Shown here: positions 22,748 to 33,096 of the stretch, in pieces | How the letters are laid out: each line of letters opens with the position of its first letter | Numbering within the stretch: position 1 is the stretch's first letter | NCBI RefSeq assembly: GCF_027579695.1 | Contig: NC_083571.1 | Location: 48,334,890 to 48,398,889, forward strand | Source: Neoarius graeffei | Lineage: Eukaryota; Chordata; Actinopteri; Siluriformes; Ariidae | DNA length: 64,000 bases | Direction: 5' to 3' | Notes under the pieces: model-generated | Databases searched by the model: none | The model's input: the letters and a program-made list of their open reading frames with translations, nothing else | What the model was told of the DNA's origin: nothing | Position numbers and translations under genes: made by a program

Positions 22748-25700
22748 TTAACTGAATATTGTAAGCAGACGTTTAAAAAAAGAAGATACAGTTTCTAGTG
22801 AGAAGATGGTGTCCAGTCCCAGTGAGTGGAGGTTAATTATCTCTCGGCCCACCTCAATAAATCCACCTGCTCCTAAAAGAACAGCCTTGAGCATCAGGAA
22901 TAACATAGGATATTTTGTTATTTTCACATCATAACCTCGACTTTCAGCTATCTGCAACACGTTTATTGCTTGCTGGATATTTAACTTAAATATTTGCTGT
23001 GCCAGGCACTTGGCTTTAAATTGCTTGGAAAGCAAGGTGTCAGACATCATGTTGGGATCTCTGCTGGAGCCTTCCACAAAAATCAGAGTCAATGTCAACT
23101 TTCTCATGTAGGAGTCAACTGCCTCCTCAGCTTTCTTCAGGTCTGCCAACGCCTGAGCAATATGTCCTCTATTTGCTTTTGACAGAATAGACAGTGCACG
23201 ATTGTACAGAGCAATGGCAGACCAACAAGGATTGGTTTCGATAGCTCTTGTGTACATCTCAATGCTGTCTGCAAGGTTTCCTTTGTGACGGAGGGTGTTG
23301 CCAGTCCTTACATAATGGTAGATCATAGAGGAAGGGGACTGTTTACAATCCAGTTTTTTCTTTGCCCTTTCCAAGTCTTTCCATAACTGTTTTTTTAATG
23401 TTTCTGTTGATTCATTCTCATTGAACTTCATCAGAAGCCACATACCCCAGCACTCATGAAGTGAAGACACAATGTCTTTATTGATGTCATCATCCTTTTT
23501 CTCTTCGTAAATGGTGTCCAGCATTTTAAGATATACAGAAAAGAGTTCCTCCTTTTTGGTGATTTTTGGTATGTCATCTTCAAGGAACCGTGACATTCTT
23601 GTTTGCACAATTAAATCTCTAGACTCTTTTTCCATCTCCAGGTTAGTTAAACCACTTGGCATTTCAGTGTTTAGCAAGCCTCTGAGTTCTTTCACCATTG
23701 CCTCATAGTTCTTTTCATTGGGGTTTTCCTGACAGATTTTGAGGGTCTCTTCAAAGTTATTCTCAATGAACACTGACACAGCTACAGTGGTTTTTAAATG
23801 CTTGAGAAGAGTAAGTAACCTAGAGAGAGGTGAGTTTAGCACCAATATCAGTTTGACTGATTTCGAGAAGTGAGTGGAGCACATGATGAGCTGGGCAGAA
23901 CCAGGGTTTCCTTGTCGTGCAGTTCGACCAAAGGCTTGTTTCTCCACACGGATATTAAGGGGCAAGAAAGTCTGCACTACAAACAAACCCCCTGACACAT
24001 TTACTTTTGCACAGACTTTGAGGTCTGTCCCACGACCAGCCAGATTGGTTGCAACAATGACACAACCTTCAGTGACCTCTTCACCTGTAACCTTAGAATT
24101 GTCCATATTGTTATTTGTGTACAGTTTCAATTTGTCTGTTGAAATGGTTTTTGATAGTGCATCGTGGACAATTTGTGCTCGTTTAATTGTTTCACAGATG
24201 ACTAAGACTGCTCTTGAACCTCGATAGACTGTGGGGTTCACTTTCTTATTAACAACCTTACAAATTGTTTGTACCCACCCATTTTCATCATTAATTACAA
24301 TGCCATCCTTCTCGTAAAGTTTTCTGCGTTTGAATGGTGGAATTTTGCATGTTTTAATGTCGGTGTACAGTTTCTGCAGTAAATCAAGTTCAGTTTGGTT
24401 CCCCAAAGTTCCTGTGAGCCCATGAATCCGTTCATAACTCTTGAATAAACCTACATTGGACTTGAAATTTGTTATCATGCACATATTTGACAGCTTGGTT
24501 TGGTGCTTCATTTCAAGGAATTGCTGAAGTCCATCTCCCCATTTCATTTGATTTTGCACGACTCCTGTAGAGCTGTAATCTACAGGAACTACACCATCCT
24601 TATGTAGAATGTATTCATGCCCTAAAGTCATAGTTTTGGCAAGAAATGCATTTTCAACCCATATTTTTAGCCTTCCGTTTATGTGCTCTAGAAAGCCTGG
24701 AATGTGGAATTCATCATACTCCAGCTTTGATGTATCTGCAGGGCTCTCTAAAAATGTATGTGATGGCAGTATGTCTGAATCCTCTGCCATTAGAGAGGAA
24801 CGAATGAGATCAAGCGTATTCTCTAAATCAAGACCTTCAGAGTGGTTGACAACAAACCAAATCTTAGCTAAGATTAAATTTAGAGGCTCCATGACAGGCA
24901 TCTCACTGTTTAAGTAGACAACTTCTAGACCTTTGTCCAACATGAGCGAGTCTACCTCATCTACTATGGCATATTGAAACTGTCTTTGAGATCTCACATT
25001 TTCTCTTTGGAACTTCTGTCTTAACCAGTCTCCTGCAAAACTCTCAGTTGTGCCATATACCACTTGACATAAGTAACACTTCCTCAGGTCTTCAACTTTA
25101 AATTTATTTGTATTGGAATCCACAGTGATTTTCAGTTTTTCATAAAATGAACGCCACTCTGCAGCATCTCGCTCTGCAAGCACAGGGGAACTGGAGATAA
25201 TGTCCACACTTTTTCCAGTCAAGGCACAGTATGCAGCAAACATGGCCACTATACATGACTTTCCTTCTCCTGTGCCAACTTGGATTAACTGGCTAGAGCG
25301 AGAAAGAACCATAATGCACCAGCTCACCATCTGAGTCAACCTTGGTTTCCATTTTCTGGTATCTTCTACTGCTTTACATAGTTTCACTAATTGCTCCTTT
25401 ATACTGTGCAGAGGTGTTGAAACAGGACATGGTGATGGTGAGGACACAGACAACACAATGTCTTTAACTTGATCTAAAATATTCCGATCAATGTCTCCTT
25501 CTGCTTGAATTTCCTTAAGAATAATGTCAAGGCTTTTCTCTTTTGTTTCTTTCACCAAGTCATTAATTCTAATTTCAATGTCATCCACAAACTGTTTTGT
25601 TTCAATGTTAGATGATAAATCTGACTTGTTGAGCTTGTGAATTTCTACTTGGTAAAGTATTTTTGCCATCCATATGTAGAAATCAGTCTTTACTGCCCTG

Positions 25701-25813
25701 GCATGGTATTGCTTCACAAGAGCAGTGAACAAATCCACAACGTCATCCTTACTCCACTGTCCATATCTGATCAAATCAAGCAATCTTGATAGCAGTAGAT
25801 TTTCTGATGCCAT
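22748..25813 (-). CDS. SecA-like ATPase with TPR-like C-terminal region, single exon
   Basis: One uninterrupted 1021-residue frame. SecA-family motor motifs are in the right order: Walker A GTGEGKS (residues 180-186), Walker B-like VDEVDSLMLD (284-293), HGLTGTLGN (464-472), ATNLAGRGTDLK (588-599) and a QAFGRTARQGNPGSA segment (626-640) equivalent to the SecA GRSGRQGDPG motif VI. Bacterial SecA uses this DEAD-type motor to push preproteins through SecYEG. The typical SecA C-terminal zinc/SecB-binding tail is absent. Instead residues about 800-900 are helical and TPR-like (YVRTGNTLRHKGNLADSIEM). No signal peptide or membrane segment is evident. The start chosen is the first Met of the frame (MASENLLL), 8 bases after 'cacagctcaggtt', which could be a 3' splice site of a 5'-UTR intron. 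The gene is convergent with NDRG2. A possible ATTAAA signal lies near 22630. Its role in a vertebrate is unknown to me; an RNA/protein-remodelling ATPase is as likely as translocation. Confidence 0.9.
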   Translation of the reverse strand: MASENLLLSRLLDLIRYGQWSKDDVVDLFTALVKQYHARAVKTDFYIWMAKILYQVEIHKLNKSDLSSNIETKQFVDDIEIRINDLVKETKEKSLDIILKEIQAEGDIDRNILDQVKDIVLSVSSPSPCPVSTPLHSIKEQLVKLCKAVEDTRKWKPRLTQMVSWCIMVLSRSSQLIQVGTGEGKSCIVAMFAAYCALTGKSVDIISSSPVLAERDAAEWRSFYEKLKITVDSNTNKFKVEDLRKCYLCQVVYGTTESFAGDWLRQKFQRENVRSQRQFQYAIVDEVDSLMLDKGLEVVYLNSEMPVMEPLNLILAKIWFVVNHSEGLDLENTLDLIRSSLMAEDSDILPSHTFLESPADTSKLEYDEFHIPGFLEHINGRLKIWVENAFLAKTMTLGHEYILHKDGVVPVDYSSTGVVQNQMKWGDGLQQFLEMKHQTKLSNMCMITNFKSNVGLFKSYERIHGLTGTLGNQTELDLLQKLYTDIKTCKIPPFKRRKLYEKDGIVINDENGWVQTICKVVNKKVNPTVYRGSRAVLVICETIKRAQIVHDALSKTISTDKLKLYTNNNMDNSKVTGEEVTEGCVIVATNLAGRGTDLKVCAKVNVSGGLFVVQTFLPLNIRVEKQAFGRTARQGNPGSAQLIMCSTHFSKSVKLILVLNSPLSRLLTLLKHLKTTVAVSVFIENNFEETLKICQENPNEKNYEAMVKELRGLLNTEMPSGLTNLEMEKESRDLIVQTRMSRFLEDDIPKITKKEELFSVYLKMLDTIYEEKKDDDINKDIVSSLHECWGMWLLMKFNENESTETLKKQLWKDLERAKKKLDCKQSPSSMIYHYVRTGNTLRHKGNLADSIEMYTRAIETNPCWSAIALYNRALSILSKANRGHIAQALADLKKAEEAVDSYMRKLTLTLIFVEGSSRDPNMMSDTLLSKQFKAKCLAQQIFKLNIQQAINVLQIAESRGYDVKITKYPMLFLMLKAVLLGAGGFIEVGREIINLHSLGLDTIFSLETVSSFFKRLLTIFS

Positions 25814-25841
25814 AACCTGAGCTGTGGATTATAGACCAAAA

Positions 25842-26103
25842 TGCAGTTCAAGATGCAGTGCTATTCAAAGTCCATTGTGCTCTTCCTGTGGTTAAAACAA
25901 AACATTAAATCCAGTGATGTTGGGATCATTGCTGGAGATAAGAAGTAGTGCACAAAGCTTGGTGAAGAATACTGCAGTTCAAGATGCAGTGCTATTCAAA
26001 GTCCATTGTGCTCTTCCTGTGGTTAAAAACAAAACATTAATCCAGTGATACTGGGATCATTGCTGGAGATAAAAAGTAGTGCACAAAGCTTGGTGAAGAA
26101 TAC
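25842..26103. repeat. 131-bp tandem duplication upstream of the SecA-like gene
   Basis: Two head-to-tail units (25842-25972 and 25973-26103) differing by a few substitutions and 1-base indels. On the minus strand each unit contains a splice-acceptor-like 'gttttaaccacag|gaagagc', so they may contain alternative 5'-UTR exons of the SecA-like gene. Confidence 0.85.
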
Positions 26104-28700
26104 TTTTGAAACAAACCAAACATACTGCTCTACAATTATTACAACCTGACATGGTGTTAGGCATGTGTAAAGAAATTCTAAAAAAGCTAAAAAGCTTCCA
26201 AAATGAATTACAAAAACAATATTTAAAAAAAAAAGTTACTGAAAGGTGAATAGTATAAACTTAAATCAAATCAGTATTTGGTATGACAAATTACTATTTT
26301 TTATACTAATGTAGAAGACAAAAAAAAACATACTTAATTTGATCATCAGGGGTATTTGGGTACTGTCAAGATCCTGGATTAACCTTAATATATCCCCTTC
26401 GGACATAATGTGTACAATTGTACACATGAAGTTCCATAACATTTTTCCTTGTGTCATTTTTCCTTGTATCCGAAGGAGTTATACTGTCAATTCTTTTAGC
26501 ACAGGATTAGGATTAGGAGTATTCTTGTGACAAATTACCAGCAAAACTGCATGACACATAACAAGCAATTCACAATTGCTTGTTATGTGTCATACACAGT
26601 TTTGTTGGTAAGGTTCCTATTTGCTTGTGTTCTTTGTGTGGGAATAGATCTACCTATTATAAAATATCAGATATTTTCATCAACCTTTAAAAGATGTCAC
26701 GGAATCTACCTATCAGATACTTTTATCATCCTTTAAAAGATGTCACGGAATTCCCCAGCATATTTACTTTTGCTTTTGATTAATCACATTCAACATATAA
26801 CAGTAATCTGTTGTTTGGTATCATCTGGTATCAATAAATGTGAGAAGTCAAGATCCTGGAATAAACAACCTAATAAATAATCTTATATTTTGTTGGTTAT
26901 ATTTGTCAGTTACATCAACCGGTGGTTGAATCTCAGGTCTGGGAGGACTTGAGTACTGGGGAAAGTGGAGTTACCCCTTAATCACCATTACTCCCAGGTC
27001 AGCTCTGACCTGGAGTGGTAGCACCTGCCTGGGTTCCAGTTATGGGTTAACTAGTACATCACCAATAAGGCACTGGCAACAGGGTGCTTTTTGGTGCAAT
27101 GTGGCAGATGAACCCAACAAGGTCAATGGCACACCACCAGATGGCATGCGGAAGAGCCACTCAAATGGCCAATGGATGGCATCACCCGGCAAGTCAGTTG
27201 TCACTGTGGGGCAACTTCCATACCTGTCAGGTCTGTGGCACTTTTGTGCACCACTTGGCAATCAGGTCTGGAGGTCCAGAGAGACAACATGATGGGGGCA
27301 CAACATCATTTGTCTTACATTACTGTGTAAGGTGCTTCATTAGGAGAGGAGAATAGTATGTGAGCACTCACGAGGCCAGACATTTCATGGCGGCTTGGCC
27401 GGGCTGTTCGTGACGCCGCTGCAGGTGGCTCAGTCGCTCTGGTGTGGGCCTCACGACCCATCTGCGTTTCTGCGCATCCTAATGAAGCAGTCATCATCGC
27501 TAGCGATAGACAGCTGCCGCCGCTGACATTTACTTTTGGTTAATCATGCGTTCTCTATAAGTACTAGAATATTTAGAATGTAGGCTTCTCTGGAAACTAT
27601 ATTTATAGTCAGTTCTCTCAATAGAACATTGACATAAAGCCAGTAAATCATAGGTTCCCTGTAAGAGAAACCTATTTATGATGTTCTCCTTGTAGACATA
27701 GGCCTAACCATTAGTATAAAATAAACCTCACAGGCTAAGATAAAACATCTTCAGTTAAGACATCATCTGAAGTAATTTTGGAGTGTCAAGATCCTGGAAT
27801 AAATAATCATTTTTGTTCCCCCTGTGTTTATTTTTTATTCATTTTTGATTATTCATGTGTTCTGGAACAGGTAGAATATTTATAACATGTTTCTCTGAAA
27901 AAACAACTATTGTGTCAATGTTCTTGATAAATGCTTTCAGAGAAAGCATTAATTCACACTATTGATTTTTAACATAGGACTGAGATTCATCCTGTGACAA
28001 ATTACCAGCAAAACTGTCTACGATGCATAGAATGAAATTACAGGAGCTCTCTACATGAAACCTATTTACTCAGGTTCTTTTTGTATATGCTCTTTAGTAT
28101 AACATAAACCTCATCATACTTACATCACAGGTAATGAAGAAGTGTTGTCGGGTAAGACAGCATCTGAAGCAGTTTAGAAACAGTCTGAATTGTACAAAGA
28201 ACGTTCTTATAAAGAGTGTTACGAAAATTCCCCCACTTATTTACTTTTGCTTTCAGTTAAGCACGTGCTCTCCAGGAAGCTGTAATGGGGCATTTCAGAC
28301 ATTATGCAGGATAGCAGGGGGAAAAAAAAGCAAAACAAAACAAAAACTACACCCTTAGCAAAAATTCCTTTGTGCAGTTATGGCGACTGTTCTTTGTTGT
28401 TAGTTTTTTTCATTTGCATCCTCTTAGTGTATTTTTAACATGCCGTGATTAAGGTGAAAATTATTTTCAACAAGAATGCAAGGCTGTTTGCAGTCAGTAA
28501 AACCTCTACTCAGCAGACAACATCTTGTTTAAACAAAATTTGAATCATATTACTTTGTTACTCACATCTAATTTGCTACATGAATCTCATTTGTTGTAAT
28601 ACTGTATTTACTGAGATACTGACTTGTTTTTGGTGTCTAAAGGAAACCCTCACACTTTCCTTTAGGTTTCAGCCAACCCACTTCCTTTCTCTCAATAATA
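26104..28700. repeat. Intergenic block with degenerate long-range direct repeats
   Basis: No gene recognised. 'gtcaagatcctgga(a/t)taa' occurs near 26366, 26850 and 27785. 'gtgacaaattaccagcaaaa' occurs at about 26528 and 27995. 'atttacttttg' modules recur near 26763, 27529 and 28240. A near-exact local repeat 'ctttaaaagatgtcacggaa' occurs at about 26685 and 26732. The segment 26950-27530 is more GC-rich and has no identifiable content. The pattern suggests an old, decayed tandem or segmental duplication of a 700-1400-bp unit. Confidence 0.5.
26534..26611. repeat. Long hairpin (perfect 20-bp arms, imperfect to about 36 bp)
   Basis: Arms 26551-26570 and 26574-26593 are perfect inverted copies around a 3-base loop 'cac' (atgacacataac... 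/ ...gttatgtgtcat). The symmetry continues outward with 'taccagcaaaactg' against 'cagttttgttggta'. Confidence 0.9.
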
Positions 28701-28919
28701 ATAATAAAAAATAATAATTAAAAAAACCCCTCAATTTCATGAAATAAGAATGTAGAAAACAGTTTACTTTACATCATCTCCTACCATCCAGCAATTTATG
28801 TCATACTGGATACCAGTATAAATTGAGCCATTATAAATGTAGCTGTAGATACTGTATAACTGTCCAATCATCTTAACACTGCAGCATTTGACTAATTGTG
28901 TCCCTTATTTTTTCTCCCA

Positions 28920-29293
28920 GCAGCACGGTGGTGTAGTGGTTAGCGCTGTCGCCTCACAGCAAGAAGGTCCGGGTTCGAGCCCCGTGGCCGACAAAGGCCT
29001 TTCTGTGCGGAGTTTGCATGTTCTCCCCGTGTCCGCGTGGGTTTCCTCCGGGTGCTCCGGTTTCCCCCACAGTCCAAAGACATGCAGGTTAGGTTAACTG
29101 GTGACTCTAAATTGACCGTAGGTGTGAATGTGAGTGTGAATGGTTGTCTGTGTCTATGTGTCAGCCCTGTGATGACCTGGCGACTTGTCCAGGGTGTACC
29201 CCACCTTTCGCCCGTAGTCAGCTGGGATAGGCTCCAGCTTGCCTGCGACCCTGTAGAAGGATAAAGCGGCTAGAGATAATGAGATGAGATGAG
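28920..29293 (+). mobile_element. V-SINE-type SINE, duplicated copy 1
   Basis: Complete copy from head (gcagcacggtgg) to 'gatgagatgagat'. It is joined directly to a repeat of the upstream flank instead of a TSD, which marks the crossover point. Confidence 0.93.
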
Positions 29294-29512
29294 ATAATAA
29301 AAAATAATAATTTAAAAAACCCCTCAATTTCATGAAATAAGAATGTAGAAAGCAGTTTACTTTACATCATCTCCTACCATCCAGCAATTTATGCCATACT
29401 GGATACCAGTATAAATTGAGCCATTATAAATGTAGCTGTAGATACTGTATAACTGTCCAATCATCTTAACACTGCAGCATTTGACTAATTGTGTCCCTTA
29501 TTTTTTCTCCCA

Positions 29513-29882
29513 GCGGCACGGTGGTGTAGTGGTTAGCGCTGTCGCCTCACAGCAAGAAGGTCCGGGTTCGAGCCCCGTGGCCGACAAGGGCCTTTCTGTG
29601 CGGAGTTTGCATGTTCTCCCCGTGTCCGCGTGGGTTTCCTCCGGGTGCTCCGGTTTCCCCCACAGTCCAAAGACATGCAGGTTAGGTTAACTGGTGACTC
29701 TAAATTGAGCGTAGGTGTGAATGTGAGTGTGAATGGTTGTCTGTGTCTATGTGTCAGCCCTGTGATGACCTGGCGACTTGTCCAGGGTGTACCCTGCCTT
29801 TCACCCGTAGTCAGCTGGGATAGGCTCCAGCTTGCCTGCGACCCTGTAGAACAGGATAAAGCGGCTAGAGATAATGAGATGA
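29513..29882 (+). mobile_element. V-SINE-type SINE, duplicated copy 2
   Basis: Complete copy with intact 13-bp TSD ATTTTTTCTCCCA on both sides (29500-29512, 29887-29899). This is presumably the original insertion context. Confidence 0.93.
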
Positions 29883-29899
29883 ATTAATTTTTTCTCCCA

Positions 29900-30319
29900 T
29901 AAAACAATTGCATTTTAAGCTGGAATTTTCTCAAGTGAGGACATTATAGAGCCTAGCAAAAATTAAACAGAGTTTGTATGAAGAGCAACAAAGCATATTG
30001 CTTCAAATCAGGTGCCCATACTCAAAATGTAAAATGTAAACAAAATTCAGTGTCACTTGTATCATGTTTTAACAATAAAAATTGTCATAAAGGAGCTTTA
30101 CAGAAATCCTCATCCATACTGAGCAAGGCAGAGGTGACAGTGACAAGGAAAAACTCCCTAAGGCATCATGAGAAAGAAACTTTAAGAGGAACCAGACTCA
30201 AAAGGTAAACACATCATCTTCTCGATGACACCACATGGTGGAATTGTAAATCATTACAGTATACAGGTGTAGAAGAATGAAGGCAAACAATGCGAAGTGT
30301 GATGAAAGGATGTGTAGTA
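29900..30319. other. Intergenic, no gene seen
   Basis: AT-rich sequence without exon-like or terminal-repeat structure that I can recognise. Confidence 0.4.
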
Positions 30320-30690
30320 CACTGCCTGGCAAAAAAATAGTCACTGTTTGGATTTAAATAAGCAAATACATAAGAGCCTTTGTTTGGATAATTACTGCAG
30401 CGATTGCGTTTCAGCTGGCAACAATTCTTTTAACGCTAACTGATGCAGTAAGTAGCTTCTCATTTCTTAAACAAACATGTTGGAAGATGTACCCCATGCT
30501 CATGGAAAAGATGTTACTGGGTTTCTGAAGGGTCAAATTATTGGCCTGCATCAAGCAAAGAAAAAAAAAACTAAGGAGATTGCTGAAATGACTGAAACTG
30601 GGTTAAGAACTGTCCAATGCATTATTAAAACCTGGAAGGATAGTGGTGAACCATAAACTTTGTGGAAAAAATGTGGTTGTTTCTATTTTA
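30320..30690 (+). mobile_element. Tc1-like transposon C, 5' part (split by a LINE)
   Basis: Begins after TA with 'cactgcctggcaaaaaaata'. It encodes the N-terminal HTH of a Tc1 transposase (KDVTGFLKGQIIGLHQAKKK, then GLRTVQCIIKTWKDSGEP). The frame is lost near 30655. The rest of the same element resumes at about 41398 after a 10.7-kb insertion. Confidence 0.8.
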
Positions 30691-30699
30691 GGACTAGTT

Positions 30700-31926
30700 G
30701 GTACAATCCCGTGCAGAGTGCATCTACCTGAGCTAACACTGGTGGAGACTGGTGTGCAAACTGAGGGTCTCCAGGTGGGTGCCCGAATGATATTGGGTGG
30801 AGTGTGGAGGAATAAAGCTTCATCAGGGTCATCAGGTGGGCACCCTCCTTCTTAGGTGTTTCGATGATAGGCCCACAATACCTCGAGAGGGCTCATCAGC
30901 GACATCTGGCATCCCAGGTGTGCCCCCCTCTGCTTTAACTCTCACTATTCAATCTAATGAAGCAGCTGTTATTTGGGGCCCAGGTGATGTCTCTCCTTTT
31001 AATCCAGAGCCACCAACTGGCCTGTTCGGTGGCACTGGAAAGGACTTTGATGGCTTACCTTTGGGCTTGATCTCTGACTCCCATGTCCTTAAGCAGCCTA
31101 GTGGTTGACTTACCAACAAAACCACACATCCTACAGGATGATGCTGGAGGCCAAACTTCAACAGAACAATGTGAGGGATGTGTGGACTGGAAGGGTGTCA
31201 GGTGAGAGACAGACAGACATCAGATAGTTAGGAGAGAGCAAATGAGCTGAACTGTTTCTTCAACAGGTTTAGCTCACAGCCCTCTGTCGTCTCCTCCACA
31301 CATCCAGACCCCCCCCCACACACACACACACTGCCCCAAATGCTTCCACCTCTCCCCCCTCTCTCCTCTGTGGTGAGCCCTCCTCCTCCTCCTCCTCCAC
31401 TGAAGACACCAGCACCCTCCCCCTCATGACTGTGACTACAGGCCAGGTTAGAAGACAGCTGGAGAGACTCCACCAGCAAAAAGCTGCAGGACCTGATGGT
31501 ATCAGCCTCAGGATCCTGAGGACCTGCCCTGCAACACCTTTACAGCCTGAGCTTGAGTCAGGAGAGAATACCAGTACTTTGGAAGATGTCCTGCCTGGTT
31601 CCCATCCCAAAGAATTCGACTCCATCTGACCTTAAGGACTATCAACTAGTTGCCCTCACATTTCACGTAATGAAGGTGCTGGAGAGACTGGTCTTGGCCC
31701 ACTGGAGGCCGCAGGTGAGGGCACTGCTGGACCCTGTACAGTTTGCTCCCATTTGGGAGTTGACAATGCTGTCATCTACCTGCCGCAGTGAGCTCATTCG
31801 CACTTGGATGGTGGTAGCAGCACTGTGAGAATCATATTCAATGAATTCTCCAGTGCTTTTAACACAATTCAGCCACTGCTACTGGGGGAGAAGCTGCAGG
31901 TGATGGCTGTCAACACCCCCATCCTT
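30700..31926 (+). mobile_element. Non-LTR retrotransposon (LINE), 5' segment, degenerate
   Basis: The plus-strand frames contain ELNCFFNRFSSQPS (near 31240-31280), QKAAGPDGISLRIL (31480-31530), LKDYQLVALTFHVMKVLERL (31630-31690) and IIFNEFSSAFNTIQPLLLGE (31830-31890). These are the palm-entry and motif-A region (YSSAFNT) of a Jockey/CR1/L2-type reverse transcriptase. Stops and frameshifts make it dead. The exact 5' boundary is uncertain. It continues at 34699-35211 and 40519-41296. Confidence 0.8.
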
Positions 31927-33091
31927 GACTTGCAAGTGACGTCAAAGCAAAATAGAAACCCGGATGTTGGCCATGTTGGTGGATATACAAATGCAGGGTA
32001 AAGCGACATTCCATACAAAACATAGTCATGCATGCGCAACTCTCTTTGTTTTTCCACTGCTTTAAGCATTCTTTTAGCTATGCCATATTTTTTAGAATTC
32101 CGTCCGTGATTCAGAAAGAGGGCAAGGAAACTCTGAGACTTGGTACAGAGAGGATACAAGGGGATCAGGACACTTTGTCCAGTGACCACTTTGTCCAGTA
32201 GTTAAGACATTTTGTCCAAAGCCTTTTTTATATGCACTATCAATTATTTTATATTTCAGGTATTCCGGTGTTAGCGAACAAAGCCCCCGCGAGAGCGCTG
32301 CTCTGTGCCTAAAGATTTAATATGATCCAGCCGGCTTTAAAAATTAATAACTCGGGCAGGGGAGCTTGCAGTGAAGCCAAATTTTACAATCCCCTACCTC
32401 TAAGCCTCCCTCTTTGAAAAAGCACAATCTTGGGTTGGGAGGACTGCGCCTTGGCCCGGGATTTGCAAAAATCCCCCCCGCAAGAGCGCTGCTCCGCGAC
32501 TGAAGATTTAATATGATCCAGCCAGAAACATAGACATGCAAGTGAGCAGCCTGCAATGACAAGGGAGTTAACTCATCCCAGTGTCAGCAAGTGGCACAGG
32601 CCTATATGGTTACCCCCCTTAGTACGTTCTTTAGTGTTGAAGCACATGTACTATGGCACTCATTTGCTTTACAAAAATGTGTTTTGCTTTGGTCAAATTC
32701 CACTGAGAAGTCCTCATTTTTTTGAACAAACAAATACCTGAAATATAAAATAATTGATAGTGCATATAAAAAAGGTTTTGGACGAAATGTCTTAACTATT
32801 GGATGAAATGGTCATTGGACGAAATGACCTGTATTCGTAGTAGATGGTCGGTAGAAGCATCTTATCTTCAGAAAAGTCTGACTTTTTAAAATAATATAGG
32901 TCAAAACCACACGTATCTATCTTCTCTATGTATCGAATCTTTGCTTGATCGTTCAAATTGTGGTAATACTGAGAAAATTCAGCATTGTTTACAGACATGC
33001 TTTCAGTGGCTGCCATCCTAGTTGCTTTGTATATCCACCATCATGGCAGACGCTCATGACGTAGCACATTTTGATCACGTGGTTGCAAGTC
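31927..33091. mobile_element. TIR element inserted in the LINE
   Basis: Starts 'gacttgcaa' and ends 'ttgcaagtc'. Both sub-terminal regions contain 'tgacgtca'-like and 'ggtggatatacaaa' motifs in inverted orientation (near 31975 and 33025). It interrupts the LINE reading frame between NTPILD and the DYLTDRPQF segment. Family not identified; it hosts the nested MITE 32167-32830. Confidence 0.6.
32167..32830. mobile_element. MITE with about 100-bp inverted repeats
   Basis: Left arm about 32167-32270 (tttgtccagtagttaagaca ... ttttatatttcaggtat) and right arm about 32736-32830 are inverted copies. The interior has a direct repeat (gagcgctgctc...agatttaatatgatccagcc) at about 32292-32332 and 32483-32523. 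No open frame. Confidence 0.8.
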
Positions 33092-33096
33092 ATCTA

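Larger units (their letters stand above)
28701..29886 (+). repeat. 593-bp tandem duplication containing a SINE
   Basis: Unit 1 (28701-29293) and unit 2 (29294-29886) each consist of about 215 bp of unique flank followed by a full SINE. The units differ at only a handful of sites (for example ttgaccgtag/ttgagcgtag, gaaaacag/gaaagcag, gtagaagg/gtagaacagg). Only the outer pair 'attttttctccca' (29500-29512 and 29887-29899) is an intact TSD, so one insertion was later duplicated with its 5' flank. Confidence 0.93.

Noticed and set aside
22748-25813. Bacterial contamination as source of the SecA-like gene
   Set aside because: The codon use and AT-rich flanks resemble the rest of the window, fish repeats lie on both sides, and the C-terminal part is TPR-like rather than a bacterial SecA tail.
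26950-27530. Coding exon in the GC-richer island
   Set aside because: Several short frames but none with protein-like features or splice borders; no homology that I recognise.
28920-28990. tRNA genes at the SINE heads
   Set aside because: A and B boxes are present, but the cloverleaf is degraded and the sequence continues into the SINE central domain; all copies are SINE heads.
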